Below are positions 21,249 to 32,054 of a stretch of 64,000 bases of DNA, piece by piece. Positions within the stretch are counted from its first letter, which is position 1. Each line of letters begins with the position of its first letter. Origin of the DNA: Phocoena phocoena (Eukaryota; Chordata; Mammalia; Artiodactyla; Phocoenidae); NCBI RefSeq assembly GCF_963924675.1, contig NC_089222.1, forward strand, positions 138,348,281-138,412,280. The letters run 5' to 3'. The notes below the pieces were generated by a model. It saw only the letters and a program-made list of their open reading frames with translations. It had not been told where the DNA came from and made no database searches. The translations under genes were made by a program, and so were the position numbers.

Positions 21249-24200
21249 GTGAGGGTGTCCCCACGGCGCGTCGGTGCGGGGAGCGCAGGCAGGATGCTCC
21301 GGCCGCGCTGAGCCCCCGAAGCCAGGCGGAGCCTTGGAGCCCGATGCGACGCAGAGAAATTTCCTTAGCCAGAGTCGGGGACGCAGAATGTTCTCGGCTC
21401 CAGAGCACAGTTCTGAAGTGCGGAGGCCCAGGAGGTGCCCGGAAATGGGCCAAAGCTTCGGTTTCTAGATCTGAAACCCACAGGGCTGGGAGGGGTGAAG
21501 TCTTCGGGGGGGCCCCTCAGCGAACCCTGCAGGGGGTCGCGTCACGTTGACTGTCACACTCTTGGTGACATTCTTTGTTTGCCCTGTGCGTGGGACTCAG
21601 CGTTCGCTGTCACGGGCACCAGCCTTTTTTAAGGTAGTAAAGTTAAAATCAAATTAGCAGGGAAGTTGTGGAAGGGGCTGGGTGGCCAGGCAGCCAGAGA
21701 GGAGAAACACATTCCCGCTTTTTGCATCGTAAAACTCTGTAGACTCATCTCTGTGCAGTCAGAAATTAATGAGCAACAGAGTAGCCAGCTACCGCGGGGA
21801 GTCTGAATGGAAGAATCCTGCCAGGCTGGGAAGAGAAATTCCTCAAATAATGATGTGTATCATATTTGGGATTTCTCAAAAAGCCCAGTGAAGGCAGAGA
21901 ACTGAGAATGTGGCAGGAGGAAAAACGCAAATGGCACCGACTGAGGACTTGAGAGAACGTTCTGGTGTGTCCAGTGACTCTTAGGCAGACATGAGAAATC
22001 ATAAGAATGTTAACTCTTATGACCTAACTTTAAAAGCAGAAAATGCTGGGGTTCACTCTTGGTCCGTGTCCTTCCAGCCAAACACCATGGAGACCTTGGA
22101 TCCTGACCCCCCAGGATGCTGACCCCACCAGGACTGGAAGCGAGGTAAGGTTAAGTGTGGGCATTGTAGGTATCAACAAGTTCAGCCGGGAAGTGGCACC
22201 ATCCCTAAAATAAAGGGACCATGAAAGGCCTCCTCGGCCAGTCCCTCCCTTGGTCATCTAATGCAGAGGTGCCCTGGGGTCTGGGGGTAGGAGCCTGGCC
22301 AGCTAGGTGTTGATCATATCTGAGTCATATGCAGATTGGCTCTTGTTTGCTTCTCCTCTCTTGAAAAGCAAAGCCACTATGGCAGAACTGTTTCAAGGGC
22401 ATTATAAGAGATTTCTTCCATGTTGGGTTTTTTCTTCTTCTTTTATTTTTATTTATTGGCCGCACCTCGGGGCTTGAGGGATCTCAGTTCCCTGACCAGG
22501 AATTGAACCCCTCCCGGGCCACGGTAGTGAAAGTGGCGAGTCTTAACCACTGGGCCACCAGTGGAATTCCCCCATGTTGGGTTTTTTCCTGCTAACCGGC
22601 AGGTAGAAGAGAGAAGTTTGTCTCGGTCCCCCTCATCTTAGAGAAAAGCTGAGTGTGCCATTAGCCCTGGGCTGGTGCCACAGAGCAAATACGGGCAGAG
22701 CCCTGTCTCGGGTGCCCAGAAGGTGTGGTTAAAAGTCCCCACCCGCCGCCTGGCCCTTTCTGAAGCCCTCTGGGCCCTGTCTGCAAGCACTCCTGGGGTA
22801 AGTCATGTTGTCTGAGCAAACACACTCCAGCTGAGGGCTTTGTGGGTGAAGATTAATCACCACCACTATTCTTTTGTCTCCTGCATTGGTAACGAAATTG
22901 TTTTATACTTACTGGAGTCATGACTTACTTTCATAGAATTTGCCTGTCCTTTGTTATATTTTAAAATATAAATTGATGACTTTTAAAATGCTGGAGTTAA
23001 TTGGGCTGGGAAGGACCCTTAGGTTACACCTGTGGCATTGTGCAGTTATTTTTAGTATGATAAGAAACTCAGGTTCAGACCTTTCATGCATTTTGAAATT
23101 GACTCTTTTATTAAATTAGTCTGAATAATGAGAGTTTTACTTCGGTTACTAGTGAACAGAGTGAAGCAAATCAAATTATATTAAATTAACAGGGAATATT
23201 ATTTTTTAGCGCAAATTATTGTTACATACAATATCTAAATAATGGGAAGTAATTCCTTCTTTTGCATTCAAACTTAAGTTCTTAAACATAAGATTTAAAA
23301 GGTGTTTGGGAGAAAAAATTACCCAATTTTCTTTTAAATGAAGTGTTTGTGTAGCCTCTCCCTTTGCAAGAATGAAAATACAGCACACTTTCTAAGGTAA
23401 GGTAGTCTTTTTTTTTTCCTATTATTATGAGAAGGCCATTTGTGAGAAAAATGAAGATTACTCGCAGAAAAACGTTAAGCTATGACAACTTTCTGTTGAT
23501 CATCAGCGAGGCACAACGGATCAAGCAGTTGCGTTCATGGATTTGTTGGGGGGCCGGGGTGGAGAGTGGGTGTTCATGGGGGCTGTAGAGCACGCTGCCC
23601 GGCTCCCCCCCGGCCAGCTCTTTGCAGACCCCGATGTGCCGGGCAGAGCGGTCAGCTGCGGACGACTGCAGACCCGAAGTATCGCGCTCGGTTCCCCGGA
23701 GCCCCAGCCTGGGGAGGGCAGCCCGGCGCGGGGAGGGACGGCTTCTTGCTCAGCAGCGCCCTCTGCCGACAAAGCAGGAGAACTCCTCGGCTCCTGAGCT
23801 CTGTTGTGTATTTCTTGAGAAATGTCATTGGTCGGGAATGGTGTGGGTGAGGGGTGAGGGATTACTGCCTAGTGACCTGTACCACAATTGCAGGTGAGCA
23901 GATCACAGTTAGAATACTATAGGGCTTCCCTGGTGGCGCAGTGGTTGAGAGTCCGCCTGCCGATGCAGGGGACATGGGTTCGTGCCCCGGTCCGGGAAGA
24001 TCCCACATGCCGCGGAGCGGTCAGGCCCGTGAGACATGGCCGCTGAGCCTGCGCGTCCGGAGCCTGTGCTCCGCAACGGGAGAGGCCACAACAGTGAGAG
24101 GCCCGCGTACCGCAAAAAAAAAAAAAAAAAAAAAAAAGAATACAATCTAAATTCGAGGGAAAGTCTCAAGACGCTGTGTCCTGAGCAGTGGGGTCACCCT

Positions 24201-27200
24201 CGCTCATTTGGTTCCCCTGGTACCACCGCTTGGGAGCTGTCTCCCTCCCGTGCCTGGGAAAAAATGAATGACGGCCCAAGCCTGCAAGGGAGACGATTTC
24301 TAGGGCATGTAAGGGACTGTGTTCTTCTGCGCGTCCTTCCATCTTCCTGGCTTCCTGCATCGTAGCTTTTTTTTTTTTGATTTAATTTAATTTTTTTATA
24401 CAGCAGGTTCTTATTACTCATGAATTTTATACATATCAGTGTATACATGTCAATCCCAATCTCCCAATTCATCCAACCACCACCCCCCCGCCCCCCTGCA
24501 TCGTAGCTTTACCAGAGTCAGAGGCATGCATGGAGAGAACACAGAGAGATCCTCACAAAAGTCTCTCTTGTATCTCTTCTTTCGCACAAACACCCCCCCC
24601 CTTTTTTTTTTCTTGGTAGAGACACTTGGAAACATGTATTCTGAGAGAATCAAAAGGTTTCGGTACAAATGTCATAAAAATGTGATGTGATACACACATC
24701 ACATGTGAGCCCCGCTGTGGCTAAACAATCACCCCCCTACCTCCCCCCCAACCCCAATGTTTGGCGGCTGCTCACTGTTCCCGGGACCCTGTCAGGAGCT
24801 TCTGTGGAGCTCATGCATTGTTGGACGGCGGGGTGTTCCTGTTTGACGTCTTTCAGCTAAAGCACAGTTACGTTCTTCAACAGCTCCCTGTCCGTGTGTC
24901 CTGAGGCCCCTCCCCCCCTTCCCCCAAGGAAAGTTGTCACCTCTCTGGGTGCAAAGGGAAGGTGCTGTCTGTGGCATTTTGGTTTCGTAGCTGTTCAGCC
25001 CTGTCGCACATCCCTTTAACACAGTGTGTACCTTGTACACATTTTTGTTACCCTGAATTATCAGAGTGTGAATATTTAGACGTTTAAGTCATCAGAAAAG
25101 GACGTTTAAGAGGAGGATATTTGAGGTGTGAAGTTTTAAAATCTGTGTATGTTTGTGGGGTAAAGTTTACAGAGTTTATAAAAGTGTGCTATGTGTTTCC
25201 CAGAGTCTGGTTAGAATTAATCACTTAAAGGAAGCTATTACTCCATAGTAGCCACCACTGCCTTTAGGCGTCCACCAAGGCTTGCATTGTCTATTATATC
25301 CTCTCCCATCACAGGGTGTAAAATTGCCACTGACAGCCCAGGATTGCTTATGGTGGTAGAGTGAGTCTGAGCAGTTAGAGATACTTTATAATTATGAACA
25401 GAGCTTAATACAGACGTGATTTCTTGGAGACCCCAAAGAGTGAACTTCATTATGGAAAAGATTTTGTTCCAAAGACCCTCATTCTTTCCCTTAGCTTACC
25501 ATAGCATATGATAAAAATAAGCCTGGTAAAATTTCAAGGAGCCTTATGGTTTGAGGTCTTACATTCAGATTTTTAATACAGTCTTTTTTTGGTGTATGGT
25601 GTAAGATAGGGGCCCAGTTTCATTCTTTTGCATGTGGCTGTTCAGTTTTCTCAAGACCATTTTTTGAAGAGACTGTCCTTTCCCCATTGTATATTTTTGT
25701 CTCCCTTGTCATAAATTAATTGAAGATATATATGCATAAGTTTATTTCTGGGCTCACTATTCTGTTCCATTGATCTATGTGTCTGTATTTAGGCCAATAC
25801 CACACTGTTTTGATTCCTGTAGCTTTGTAATATAGTTTGAAATCAAGAAGTGCAATGCCTCAAGCTTCTACTTCTTTCTCAAGATTGCTTTGGCTATTCA
25901 GGGCCCCCAGCAAGTGGTCTCCGCCCTTTTGGATGCTACCAAATGTCCTTGGAATCTGTCTTTCCTTTCTCTTCTGGTTGGTGTTACTTGAGTTCAAACC
26001 ACCTCTTGTCAGGTGCCTCCAAGCCCTTAGCTCACCAGTCTATGCTATGCACTGCTCCCAGCAGCCACCATGATCCTTAAAATACAGATCTGATTGTTGA
26101 ATTCCCAGCTCAAAGTCAGTAATGGTCTTGAATCCTGTCTCCAGAATGAAACTTAGACTCAGTAGTGGGTATTCGAGTTGTTCAGTGTCTGGACTTAGCT
26201 TCCTTTTGAGCCCTTTTACCAATGCAGTCTCTCATTCATTCCACGCTGGGCTCCACCTTTCCACGCTGTGCTCTCTATTTTCCCGCCCCTCAGAATTTGA
26301 TGCTCTGCTCCACTAGGAATGGGCCCAGAACTGCATACCCAAGTGCCACTGATGTCTCTGCCAAGGCCCCCATGAACCCTTTCCTGATCCTCTTCCTTGT
26401 TTAGAATAGTTAGCATCTTACTGTATGGTGCTTTGTAATGTAGTTATTTGCCTCTATGTGTGTCTTTCCTCATTAGATTTAAAATGCACGAACTGGGGGA
26501 CTGTGTCCGACTCATCTTTCCACCTTGGGATCCCTCACAGGGCCCGGGATATCATGACAACAGTAAGAGGGAAAGGAGCTTATCAAATACTGTTAAGGTG
26601 TTTAAACTATCTCTAAAATTGGAACTGACACAAGTGCAGGCTACTTAGATTTTATTTTTAAAAACTTCAGGATGCTGCTTTCAGAGGCTTCTTGACTGTG
26701 TCTGTGTTTGTATGTGTCTGTCTTTACAGCTTGAGCCTGGGTGTGACCAACAAACCTTTGGATTGAAGGGGGCCTTTGGGTTTCAGCATCCTGTAAGGTA
26801 ATATCTGACTTCACTGTAAGAAATGTATTGTTTCCTTTTTTAAAATTATTATTTTTATGTAACATTTCTAAAGGTTTACAAGATATGATTTTAAAATGGG
26901 TGTATTTTATGGTTCTTATGTTAATTGATACAAACATAGCAAAATACCTATGTGTATAAATTATTTGGCCAGTATCCACTCACTTCATACCTTTAAGAAA
27001 GAGAATATAAGCTCATTTGCAATCATAATAACTAACTAGTTAATAACATAAAGCAAGCTAAAATAATTTTTAAAGAATGTTGACCTGAAAAAGTGTAATC
27101 ATTCTCAGTGTAGGCGTTCCTATGTGGGACAAATTAATGTGTGAATTACAGTACAGTTTAAAAGTACACGTGCGGGGCTTCCCTGGTGGCGCAGTGGTTG

Positions 27201-27364
27201 AGAGTCCGCCTGCCGATGCAGGGGACGCGGATTCGTGCCCCGGTCCGGGAGGATCCCACATGCCGCGGAGCGGTTGGGCCCGTGAGCCATGGCCGCTGAG
27301 CCTGCGTGTCCGGAGCCTGTGCTCCGCAATGGGAGAGGCCACAACACTGAGAGGCCCGCATACC

Positions 27365-27401
<37 letters not shown>

Positions 27402-30400
27402 CACATGCGTATAATTATCCTCTAAAGATAATTTATAATTTTTGAAGATAAATCTATGACATTTCAGAATAATGTTTTTCAGTCCATAATCTTGAAAAAA
27501 CGATTAAGGCTACCTTCCACATAAGGCGCCCTCTGCCGGACTATATTATTTCCTTTAAATATAAGCATTAATACACTTCAGTGTCTTCAAGTGTATACAT
27601 CTTCAAAAAATGGAAAATAATTCAGTATATTCTCCAGCATTATTTAGTTATGATTATCCCAAGGAACTTCAAGGATATTTTGTTGGATTTCTAGAATCTA
27701 TTCATTCATTCAGTGTTTCATTTGCAAGTTGGAATTGGCTTCTTTTCTTTATACTTGTTTATACCTCTTTTTTATACCATATTCTGCCTTGTGTTAAATT
27801 TAACTGCATATGAATTATATACGCATATCAGCTTATTTACTTAGATATTTAGGTATATTTCTATTTTTCTCCCAGGATATAAGTTAATGTACTGCCTAGT
27901 GCAAAGTAGACCCCCTAAATGTAGATGTGAAATAAATGAGGGACTGGATGGATACTGTACCACGGTTGGATCCTCTGGCCTCTGAGTAGTTCTTTCATGG
28001 TCCTGGTCTTGGCGGTGATCAGGACCCTCACTGCTGTATCCCTCTTTTTTGTTTGTTTCTTGGCCACGCCGCTTGGTTCCCTGACCAGGGATCGAACTTG
28101 TGTCCCCTGCACTGGAAGTGCGGAATCCTAACCACTGGACCACCAGGGAATTCCCTATATCCCTCTTACATTTCATGCAGTTTGGGCAAGTGGTTCATGC
28201 ACTGGACTTTTATCTGTTTCTCTATGTCTGTTTCTCTCCTATCTCTCTCAGCCTGTCTCTTTCCAGGTGTCATTTCCTTCACCAAAATAAACCTAGCCTA
28301 CGCTGTCACCTCTCATCAGAGTATTTTTCCACTGGTTGTCCTGGAAGACTAGAAGCTTTAATAAGACTCAAGGATACTAATTGCCAGAGATGAAAATTAG
28401 AGCCCCTCAAACTGATCAAAGGGTGATTTTTGGAAAAAGGAAGTTTTCCTAGTGTTTCACATCAGTGGTCTTCAGTCCGCATGAAATCACTGGGGAAGCT
28501 TTACAAATACAGGTGGGAGGTGGGGCGGGGCGATTCCCCTGGGGGTGCTGGGGAAAAGCGCGGGTATCTGTATTTTGACAGGCTTCCCAGGTGTCCCCAG
28601 TGTGGGCTGGGGTTGGGAGCCACCCCCTCCTTCATGCCCCACGAGCCTTCACCTTCACACCTGCCCCCGGGCCTGCCTCACAGACTCTGCTGTGCCCTGA
28701 CTTTTGATTCATTGAAAATGCAGTGACTGCTGATGTGTGATCGGCATCTGTGTAACTGTGCATTGCGGGCTGAATACACAACTTTATCTTTATTACAAAA
28801 GTTTATCTTTCTATACACACAAATGGGGAGAATGATACAGTGAACCCCCACGTGCATCACCAGCCTCAATAATTAGCAGTGTTCTCAGGATCTGATCGTG
28901 CTTATTGTCTCTCCCAAAGACTTGTTGTTGTTAGAATAGTTTAAAGCAAGTCCCAGACATCCTACACACTCACTTGTAAATACCTCAGCATGACACCTAA
29001 TTTTTAACATGGCCAACCACTAAACTATTCTGTCCTAGATTTACACAGGTGTGCATTCTCTCTGTTGCAGAGTTTCTCAGTCTCGGCACTACTGACGCTT
29101 TGGACTGGCTAATTAAAAAAAATTGAAATATAGTTGACTGGAGTGGATAATTCTTTGTTGTGGGGCTGTCCTGGGTATTGTGGGGTGTTTAGCAGCATCC
29201 CTGGCTTCTACACACTAAATGACAGTAGCTGCCCTTCAGTTGGGATAACGAAAGTTGACTCCAAACATTGCTGAAGGTCCCCTGGGGGTTGAGAACCGTC
29301 AACTATTGGAAATCTTAGAAAGTTAAAAATCGCCCTACATTATTTATAGTAAGGTGTTTTCTCTCTCCCTTTTCTCCTCCGTCCAAAAAGGGGGGAATTG
29401 AAATCAGCTTTGCAAACAAGCAATGATCGATTGATAATCCCTCTCAGTTCCTTTATAAGACCACAGGGGGAAATGCAAACAATTAGTAAGTCAAAGCTAC
29501 AAGAAGAGATTATGGGGACAGTGGGACATTTAAAATACTTTCCATGTATAACTGGAATCCTAAATTCACAAAACCTGGATGTAGAGGTTCCAAATTCTAT
29601 ATATTCCTTTTCTTCCTTCTTTCCTTCCCTTCCCTCCCCCCACCCCCCTGCTCTCTTTCTCCTTCTCCCTCTCTCTCTTCTAGAAAAATTGCCAGAGTTG
29701 CCATTTTCTATTCTGCCAAAGTGAGGGATGCACCCCTACAGGCGACATTTACTACGGCAACATTCAGAAAGATTAGCCACTTCTCTAGATCAGGGTTTCA
29801 GGGTCAAGTTTCCTCCAAAGTCATGACATTCCCTCTGTTGGGGGGGGCGGTCAGAGGGCAGTGAGGCATCCCCTGAATAGGACATATATTATCCAGGATG
29901 AATCAGGTCCTTTGTTCGATCAGAGAGAGCCTCTTAACTTTGGAACTCAATGTTTTACTACCCTTTTACCTTTGTGGAAGCACACCCTTCTCCCTGTGTT
30001 GGTCTAAATTGATCTGCTCACCCAGATTACAGCTCAATTCTGACCTAGTGTGGGCTTCACTACCAGGTCCCCCCATCTGCCCACAGTTTTGTGTTCTGGT
30101 GACTTAAAAAAAAAACCCCACTGTGCACAGTGAAGGCAAAATCAGGAGGGAAGATTGGGGCTTAGCTGCTTCTAGGGAAAAGGATCTTCTAGATGCAGTT
30201 TAAGACTGTTTTCAGGTTGATTAATGGTGTATTTGTTTCTTAAATATTAGACTTTATTTACCCATTTCTAAACGTCAAGAGTATCTGCAGAGTTCCGGGG
30301 AGAAGGTGCTGGCCAGCTTCCCCGTGCAAGCCACCATTCACTTCTACAACGATGAGTCCAATTCAGACGAGGAGCACGACCAAGAGGTCCAGCCCTCCGA

Positions 30401-30560
30401 CCTGCAGCGCCAGGAGGCGCAGGACAGCCTGGGAGGAAAGGGCAGAGACCGGCTGACAAACCCAGGGTGGCACCCCGGAGGCCGCGGTGGCCTCGGTGGT
30501 AAGGGTCCGCTCCCCTACCCTGACTCTCTGGAGGATGCTGGGTGCCCCTCATCCAAGTAG
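21154..30560 (+). CDS. RIPPLY3: RIPPLY3 (DSCR6), T-box-associated transcriptional corepressor, complete four-exon gene
   Basis: The spliced coding sequence joins 21154-21248, 22078-22144, 26730-26797 and 30251-30560 to give 179 codons; I recall human RIPPLY3 as about 190 residues. Seen in the sequence: an N-terminus [15 protein letters not shown], a WRPW tetrapeptide at about residues 36-39, FGFQHPV just before the exon 3/4 join, then the conserved block [20 protein letters not shown] and an acidic serine-rich tail ending SSK. Family knowledge: Ripply proteins are nuclear corepressors; WRPW recruits Groucho/TLE and the Ripply homology region binds T-box factors (Ripply3 with Tbx1 in pharyngeal development). 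Introns are 829, 4585 and 3453 bp, all GT-AG, and junction codons split consistently (AG|C and AG|A, with one phase-0 join). There is no frameshift or premature stop, so the gene looks intact. Identification is from recalled human protein sequence, not a search. Confidence 0.95.
21561..22077 (+). other. RIPPLY3 intron 1, distal part
   Basis: No repeats recognised; GC falls steadily away from the island. Confidence 0.7.
22078..22144 (+). CDS. RIPPLY3: RIPPLY3 coding exon 2 (WRPW motif)
   Basis: The acceptor is gtccttccag and the donor is gtaagg at 22145. The first base completes a Ser codon with exon 1. The exon then reads [20 protein letters not shown], ending Ser-Glu in phase 0. The WRPW tetrapeptide (TGG AGA CCT TGG, 22088-22099) is the Groucho/TLE-binding motif that defines Ripply proteins. 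The exon is only 67 bp, too short to show up as a long open frame. Confidence 0.93.
22435..22571 (-). repeat. Short CHR SINE in RIPPLY3 intron 2
   Basis: Flanked by perfect 17 bp repeats ccatgttgggttttttc (22418-22434 and 22572-22588). Confidence 0.9.
22590..23529 (+). other. RIPPLY3 intron 2, repeat-poor segment
   Basis: No repeats or exons recognised; AT-rich after 22860. Confidence 0.6.
23530..23790. other. CpG-rich patch inside RIPPLY3 intron 2
   Basis: About 260 bases are markedly GC- and CpG-rich compared with the surrounding intron. A + frame of 86 codons is open across it, but it has no recognisable protein similarity and no clear splice sites. It could be an intragenic CpG island, enhancer or decayed retrocopy. 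Confidence 0.5.
23754..23770 (-). promoter_or_regulatory. CTCF-like binding site in RIPPLY3 intron 2
   Basis: The + strand reads cagcgccctctgccgac, the reverse complement of a core resembling the CTCF consensus (AGGGGGCGC-type; here AGAGGGCGCTG). It lies at the edge of a CpG-rich patch. Only the core match is visible. Confidence 0.5.
23920..24138 (+). repeat. Shortened CHR SINE subfamily in RIPPLY3 intron 2
   Basis: Near-consensus head and end with a long pure poly(A); flanked by agaatac repeats. Confidence 0.9.
24364..24500 (-). repeat. Antisense L1 3' end
   Basis: cagcaggttcttattactca and tcccaatctcccaattcatc; flanked by ctgcatcgtagctttt and ctgcatcgtagcttta. Confidence 0.8.
24510..25560 (+). 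other. RIPPLY3 intron 2, no repeats recognised
   Basis: Unique-looking, with several C-rich runs at 24590-24600 and 24731-24750. Confidence 0.6.
25570..25870 (-). repeat. Antisense L1 ORF2 fragment
   Basis: ttttggtgtatggtgtaaga and tctgttccattgatctatgt are standard antisense L1 ORF2 phrases. Confidence 0.8.
25880..26540 (-). repeat. Antisense L2 remnants
   Basis: Phrases such as gtggctc-like coding remnants, agtaatggtcttgaatcctg and ctgggggactgtgtccgact fit antisense L2; diverged. Confidence 0.45.
26730..26797 (+). CDS. RIPPLY3: RIPPLY3 coding exon 3
   Basis: The acceptor tract is tgtctgtctttacag and the donor is gtaata at 26798. Twenty-two codons begin Leu-Glu-Pro and run into [13 protein letters not shown], plus two bases of an Arg codon. 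[10 protein letters not shown] is the start of the Ripply homology region. A Cys in this dolphin-like copy sits where I recall a basic residue in human. Confidence 0.93.
27175..27394 (+). repeat. Shortened CHR SINE subfamily in RIPPLY3 intron 3
   Basis: Flanked by aaaagtacacgtgcg (27160-27174) and aaaagtacacatgcg (27395-27409); long pure poly(A). Confidence 0.92.
27525..27539 (-). promoter_or_regulatory. Second CTCF-like site, RIPPLY3 intron 3
   Basis: The + strand reads ggcgccctctgccgg, in the same orientation as the site at 23754 and sharing the cgccctctgccg core. It is in otherwise AT-rich intron sequence 3.8 kb away, just after a young SINE. Confidence 0.45.
28047..28157 (-). repeat. Short CHR SINE in RIPPLY3 intron 3
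   Basis: Flanked by tatccctctt at 28037-28046 and 28158-28167. Confidence 0.88.
28450..28625 (+). repeat. hAT-type MER DNA transposon remnant
   Basis: cagtggtcttcagtccgcat through tatctgtattttgacaggct resembles a mammalian hAT-derived MER element; family not certain. Confidence 0.4.
28790..29045 (-). repeat. Old L1 3' UTR remnant
   Basis: caagtcccagacatcctaca and acatggccaaccactaaact resemble antisense L1M ends. Confidence 0.4.
29068..29305 (-). repeat. MER5A-type hAT element
   Basis: aattctttgttgtggggctg, gtttagcagcatccctggct and cctgggggttgagaacc follow the antisense MER5A order. A roughly 25 bp L1-like insertion (ttgaaatatagttgac) interrupts it near 29115. Confidence 0.75.
29590..29690 (+). 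repeat. Pyrimidine-rich (CT) tract in RIPPLY3 intron 3
   Basis: About 100 bases almost entirely C and T on the + strand; potential triplex-forming, too far from the exon to act as its polypyrimidine tract. Confidence 0.75.
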
Positions 30561-31360
30561 TCTGTCTCTCCTGCACCAGACCCACCTCACATGTGCCCTG
30601 GGGACAACCCTAGGGGACAGCCGCGCCAGGACACCTTGCGTTTCAACACACTTTGCATGTACGAGGACTTGACTTTCTTTGGCCAGCACCCCGCTCGTGG
30701 CGAGGACTCAGCTTGTACTCATCCCTTCTCCTAGTGATTCTCTGTGCCTCATTTGTACCTTTGAGAAAGGATCCTAGGTCCAAGAGGTTTGCATCCACAT
30801 GGGTTGTTACCAGGCGGGGCCAACTTTCAAAGCACGTTCGGCAATGTCACTGTGCTGATCAAATGACAAATTCTTCCATATGGATTAATAACCCACCCTC
30901 GCCTCTCACTTAACCTGAGACCCTTTATTTGGCTTTTTCCACTTTTGTAAAAATGATCCAGATATTGTCCGAGGCCGATGTGGTTGCTTAGTGACATTCT
31001 GAAAAAAAAGTTTATTTATAAAAAACAAACATACTGAATAACTTCCATAAAAGTAACAAAGATAAAAAGATAAGGATCTGTGGGGGGAACCATTCTGGAT
31101 AAAAACATGTGTGATGCTTGTCTAAGCACTGTGTGTATGAGTAGAGAGACGAGCTTTAGCGCTTAGCTGGGGACCACTTTGGGCTTATTACTTGACTAGA
31201 GTAACACTGTTTTTAATCAAAGTACCAAATGTAATATCATTTTCAGCTTTTTATATTTTGATGACCAAATGAGTGTATTTGTCAAGGTTTTTTACTTAAC
31301 TATTTTGCATGTTGTTGTCTTCCCAGTTTCTACTTGAAATAAATATTTTGAGAGACAAAA
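30251..31360 (+). CDS. RIPPLY3: RIPPLY3 terminal exon (coding to 30560, then 3' UTR)
   Basis: The acceptor is tttcttaaatattag; the first base completes an Arg codon, followed by 102 codons and TAG at 30558-30560. It encodes [12 protein letters not shown] and [17 protein letters not shown], the core of the T-box-interacting Ripply region. An acidic stretch and a low-conservation Gly/Gln-rich tail follow. The about 800 bp 3' UTR contains no recognisable young repeat and ends near AATAAA at 31338. A T/GT-rich stretch lies just downstream of the likely cleavage site, so the exon end near 31360 is an estimate. Confidence 0.88.
31338..31343 (+). terminator. RIPPLY3: RIPPLY3 poly(A) signal
   Basis: A canonical AATAAA sits in gaaataaatattttgagag, followed within 25-50 bases by a T-rich stretch (catcttttttgtttgac) that can serve as the downstream element. 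It is the first canonical signal I see after the stop codon. Confidence 0.7.
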
Positions 31361-31565
31361 TCGTTTGATAATCATCTTTTTTGTTTGACATTTTAGATGC
31401 AGTTAGTGCCTCCTTTAAAGTTTTTAAAAGTTTGTCAGGACTTTTCTATATTTAACTCTTTATATTTCTGTTTTTTTAAGAATGTAGAAAAAGTATAAAA
31501 ATGAAAGCAAAATGGCCTATAAGCTCAATGCCCCGAAAAATCCATTAATATTAAAAAATAGGAGG

Positions 31566-31772
31566 GGGACTTCCCTGGTGGTCCAGGGGTTAAGAATCCA
31601 CCTTCCAATGCAGGGGGCCCAGGTTGGATCCTTGGTCAGGGAACTACAGTCCCACATGCCCTGGGGCAACTAAGCCCAGGTGCAACAACTACTGAGCCCA
31701 AGCACTGCAACGATAGATCCTGCGTGCCGCAACTAACACCTGGCGCAGCCAAAAATAAAAAAATATTTTTTT
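31566..31772 (+). repeat. CHR SINE
   Basis: First of two SINEs separated by copies of aaaaaataggagg (31553-31565, 31773-31785). Confidence 0.9.
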
Positions 31773-31785
31773 AAAAAATAGGAGG

Positions 31786-31908
31786 GAATTCCCTGGCGGT
31801 CCAGTGGTTAGGAGTCAGCGCTTTCCCTCCAAGGGCATGGGTTCAATCCCTGGTTGGGGAACTAAGAGCCCACAAGCTGCGCACCGTGGCCAGAAGATAA
31901 AATAAAAT
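31786..31908 (+). repeat. Short CHR SINE
   Basis: Second SINE of the pair; followed by a third copy aaaaaataggag at 31909-31920. Confidence 0.9.
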
Positions 31909-32054
31909 AAAAAATAGGAGTAATACATGCAAATATTCCAACAACCCAAACATTATAGAAAAATATTGATATGTGTTGCAAAGTAGCCCTCTCCTGTCTT
32001 CCCCTTTCTCTGTCCAAAGGTAGCCGATATCAATATATTTTTTAAAATATTGAT

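Larger units (their letters stand above)
20085..21560. promoter_or_regulatory. RIPPLY3: CpG island over the RIPPLY3 promoter and first exon
   Basis: CpG density rises sharply at about 20085, just after a SINE, and falls after about 21560, while flanking sequence is AT-rich and CpG-poor. The island contains GC boxes, NotI-like gcggccgc at about 20584-20591 and exon 1. Long open frames on both strands here are explained by the lack of AT-rich stop codons. Confidence 0.85.

Noticed and set aside
20202..21453. Long overlapping ORFs, 299 codons (+) and 286 codons (-)
   Set aside because: They lie in the RIPPLY3 CpG island, where stop codons are rare. Composition is Pro/Arg/Ser/Gly low-complexity, and the + frame is not the frame of exon 1.
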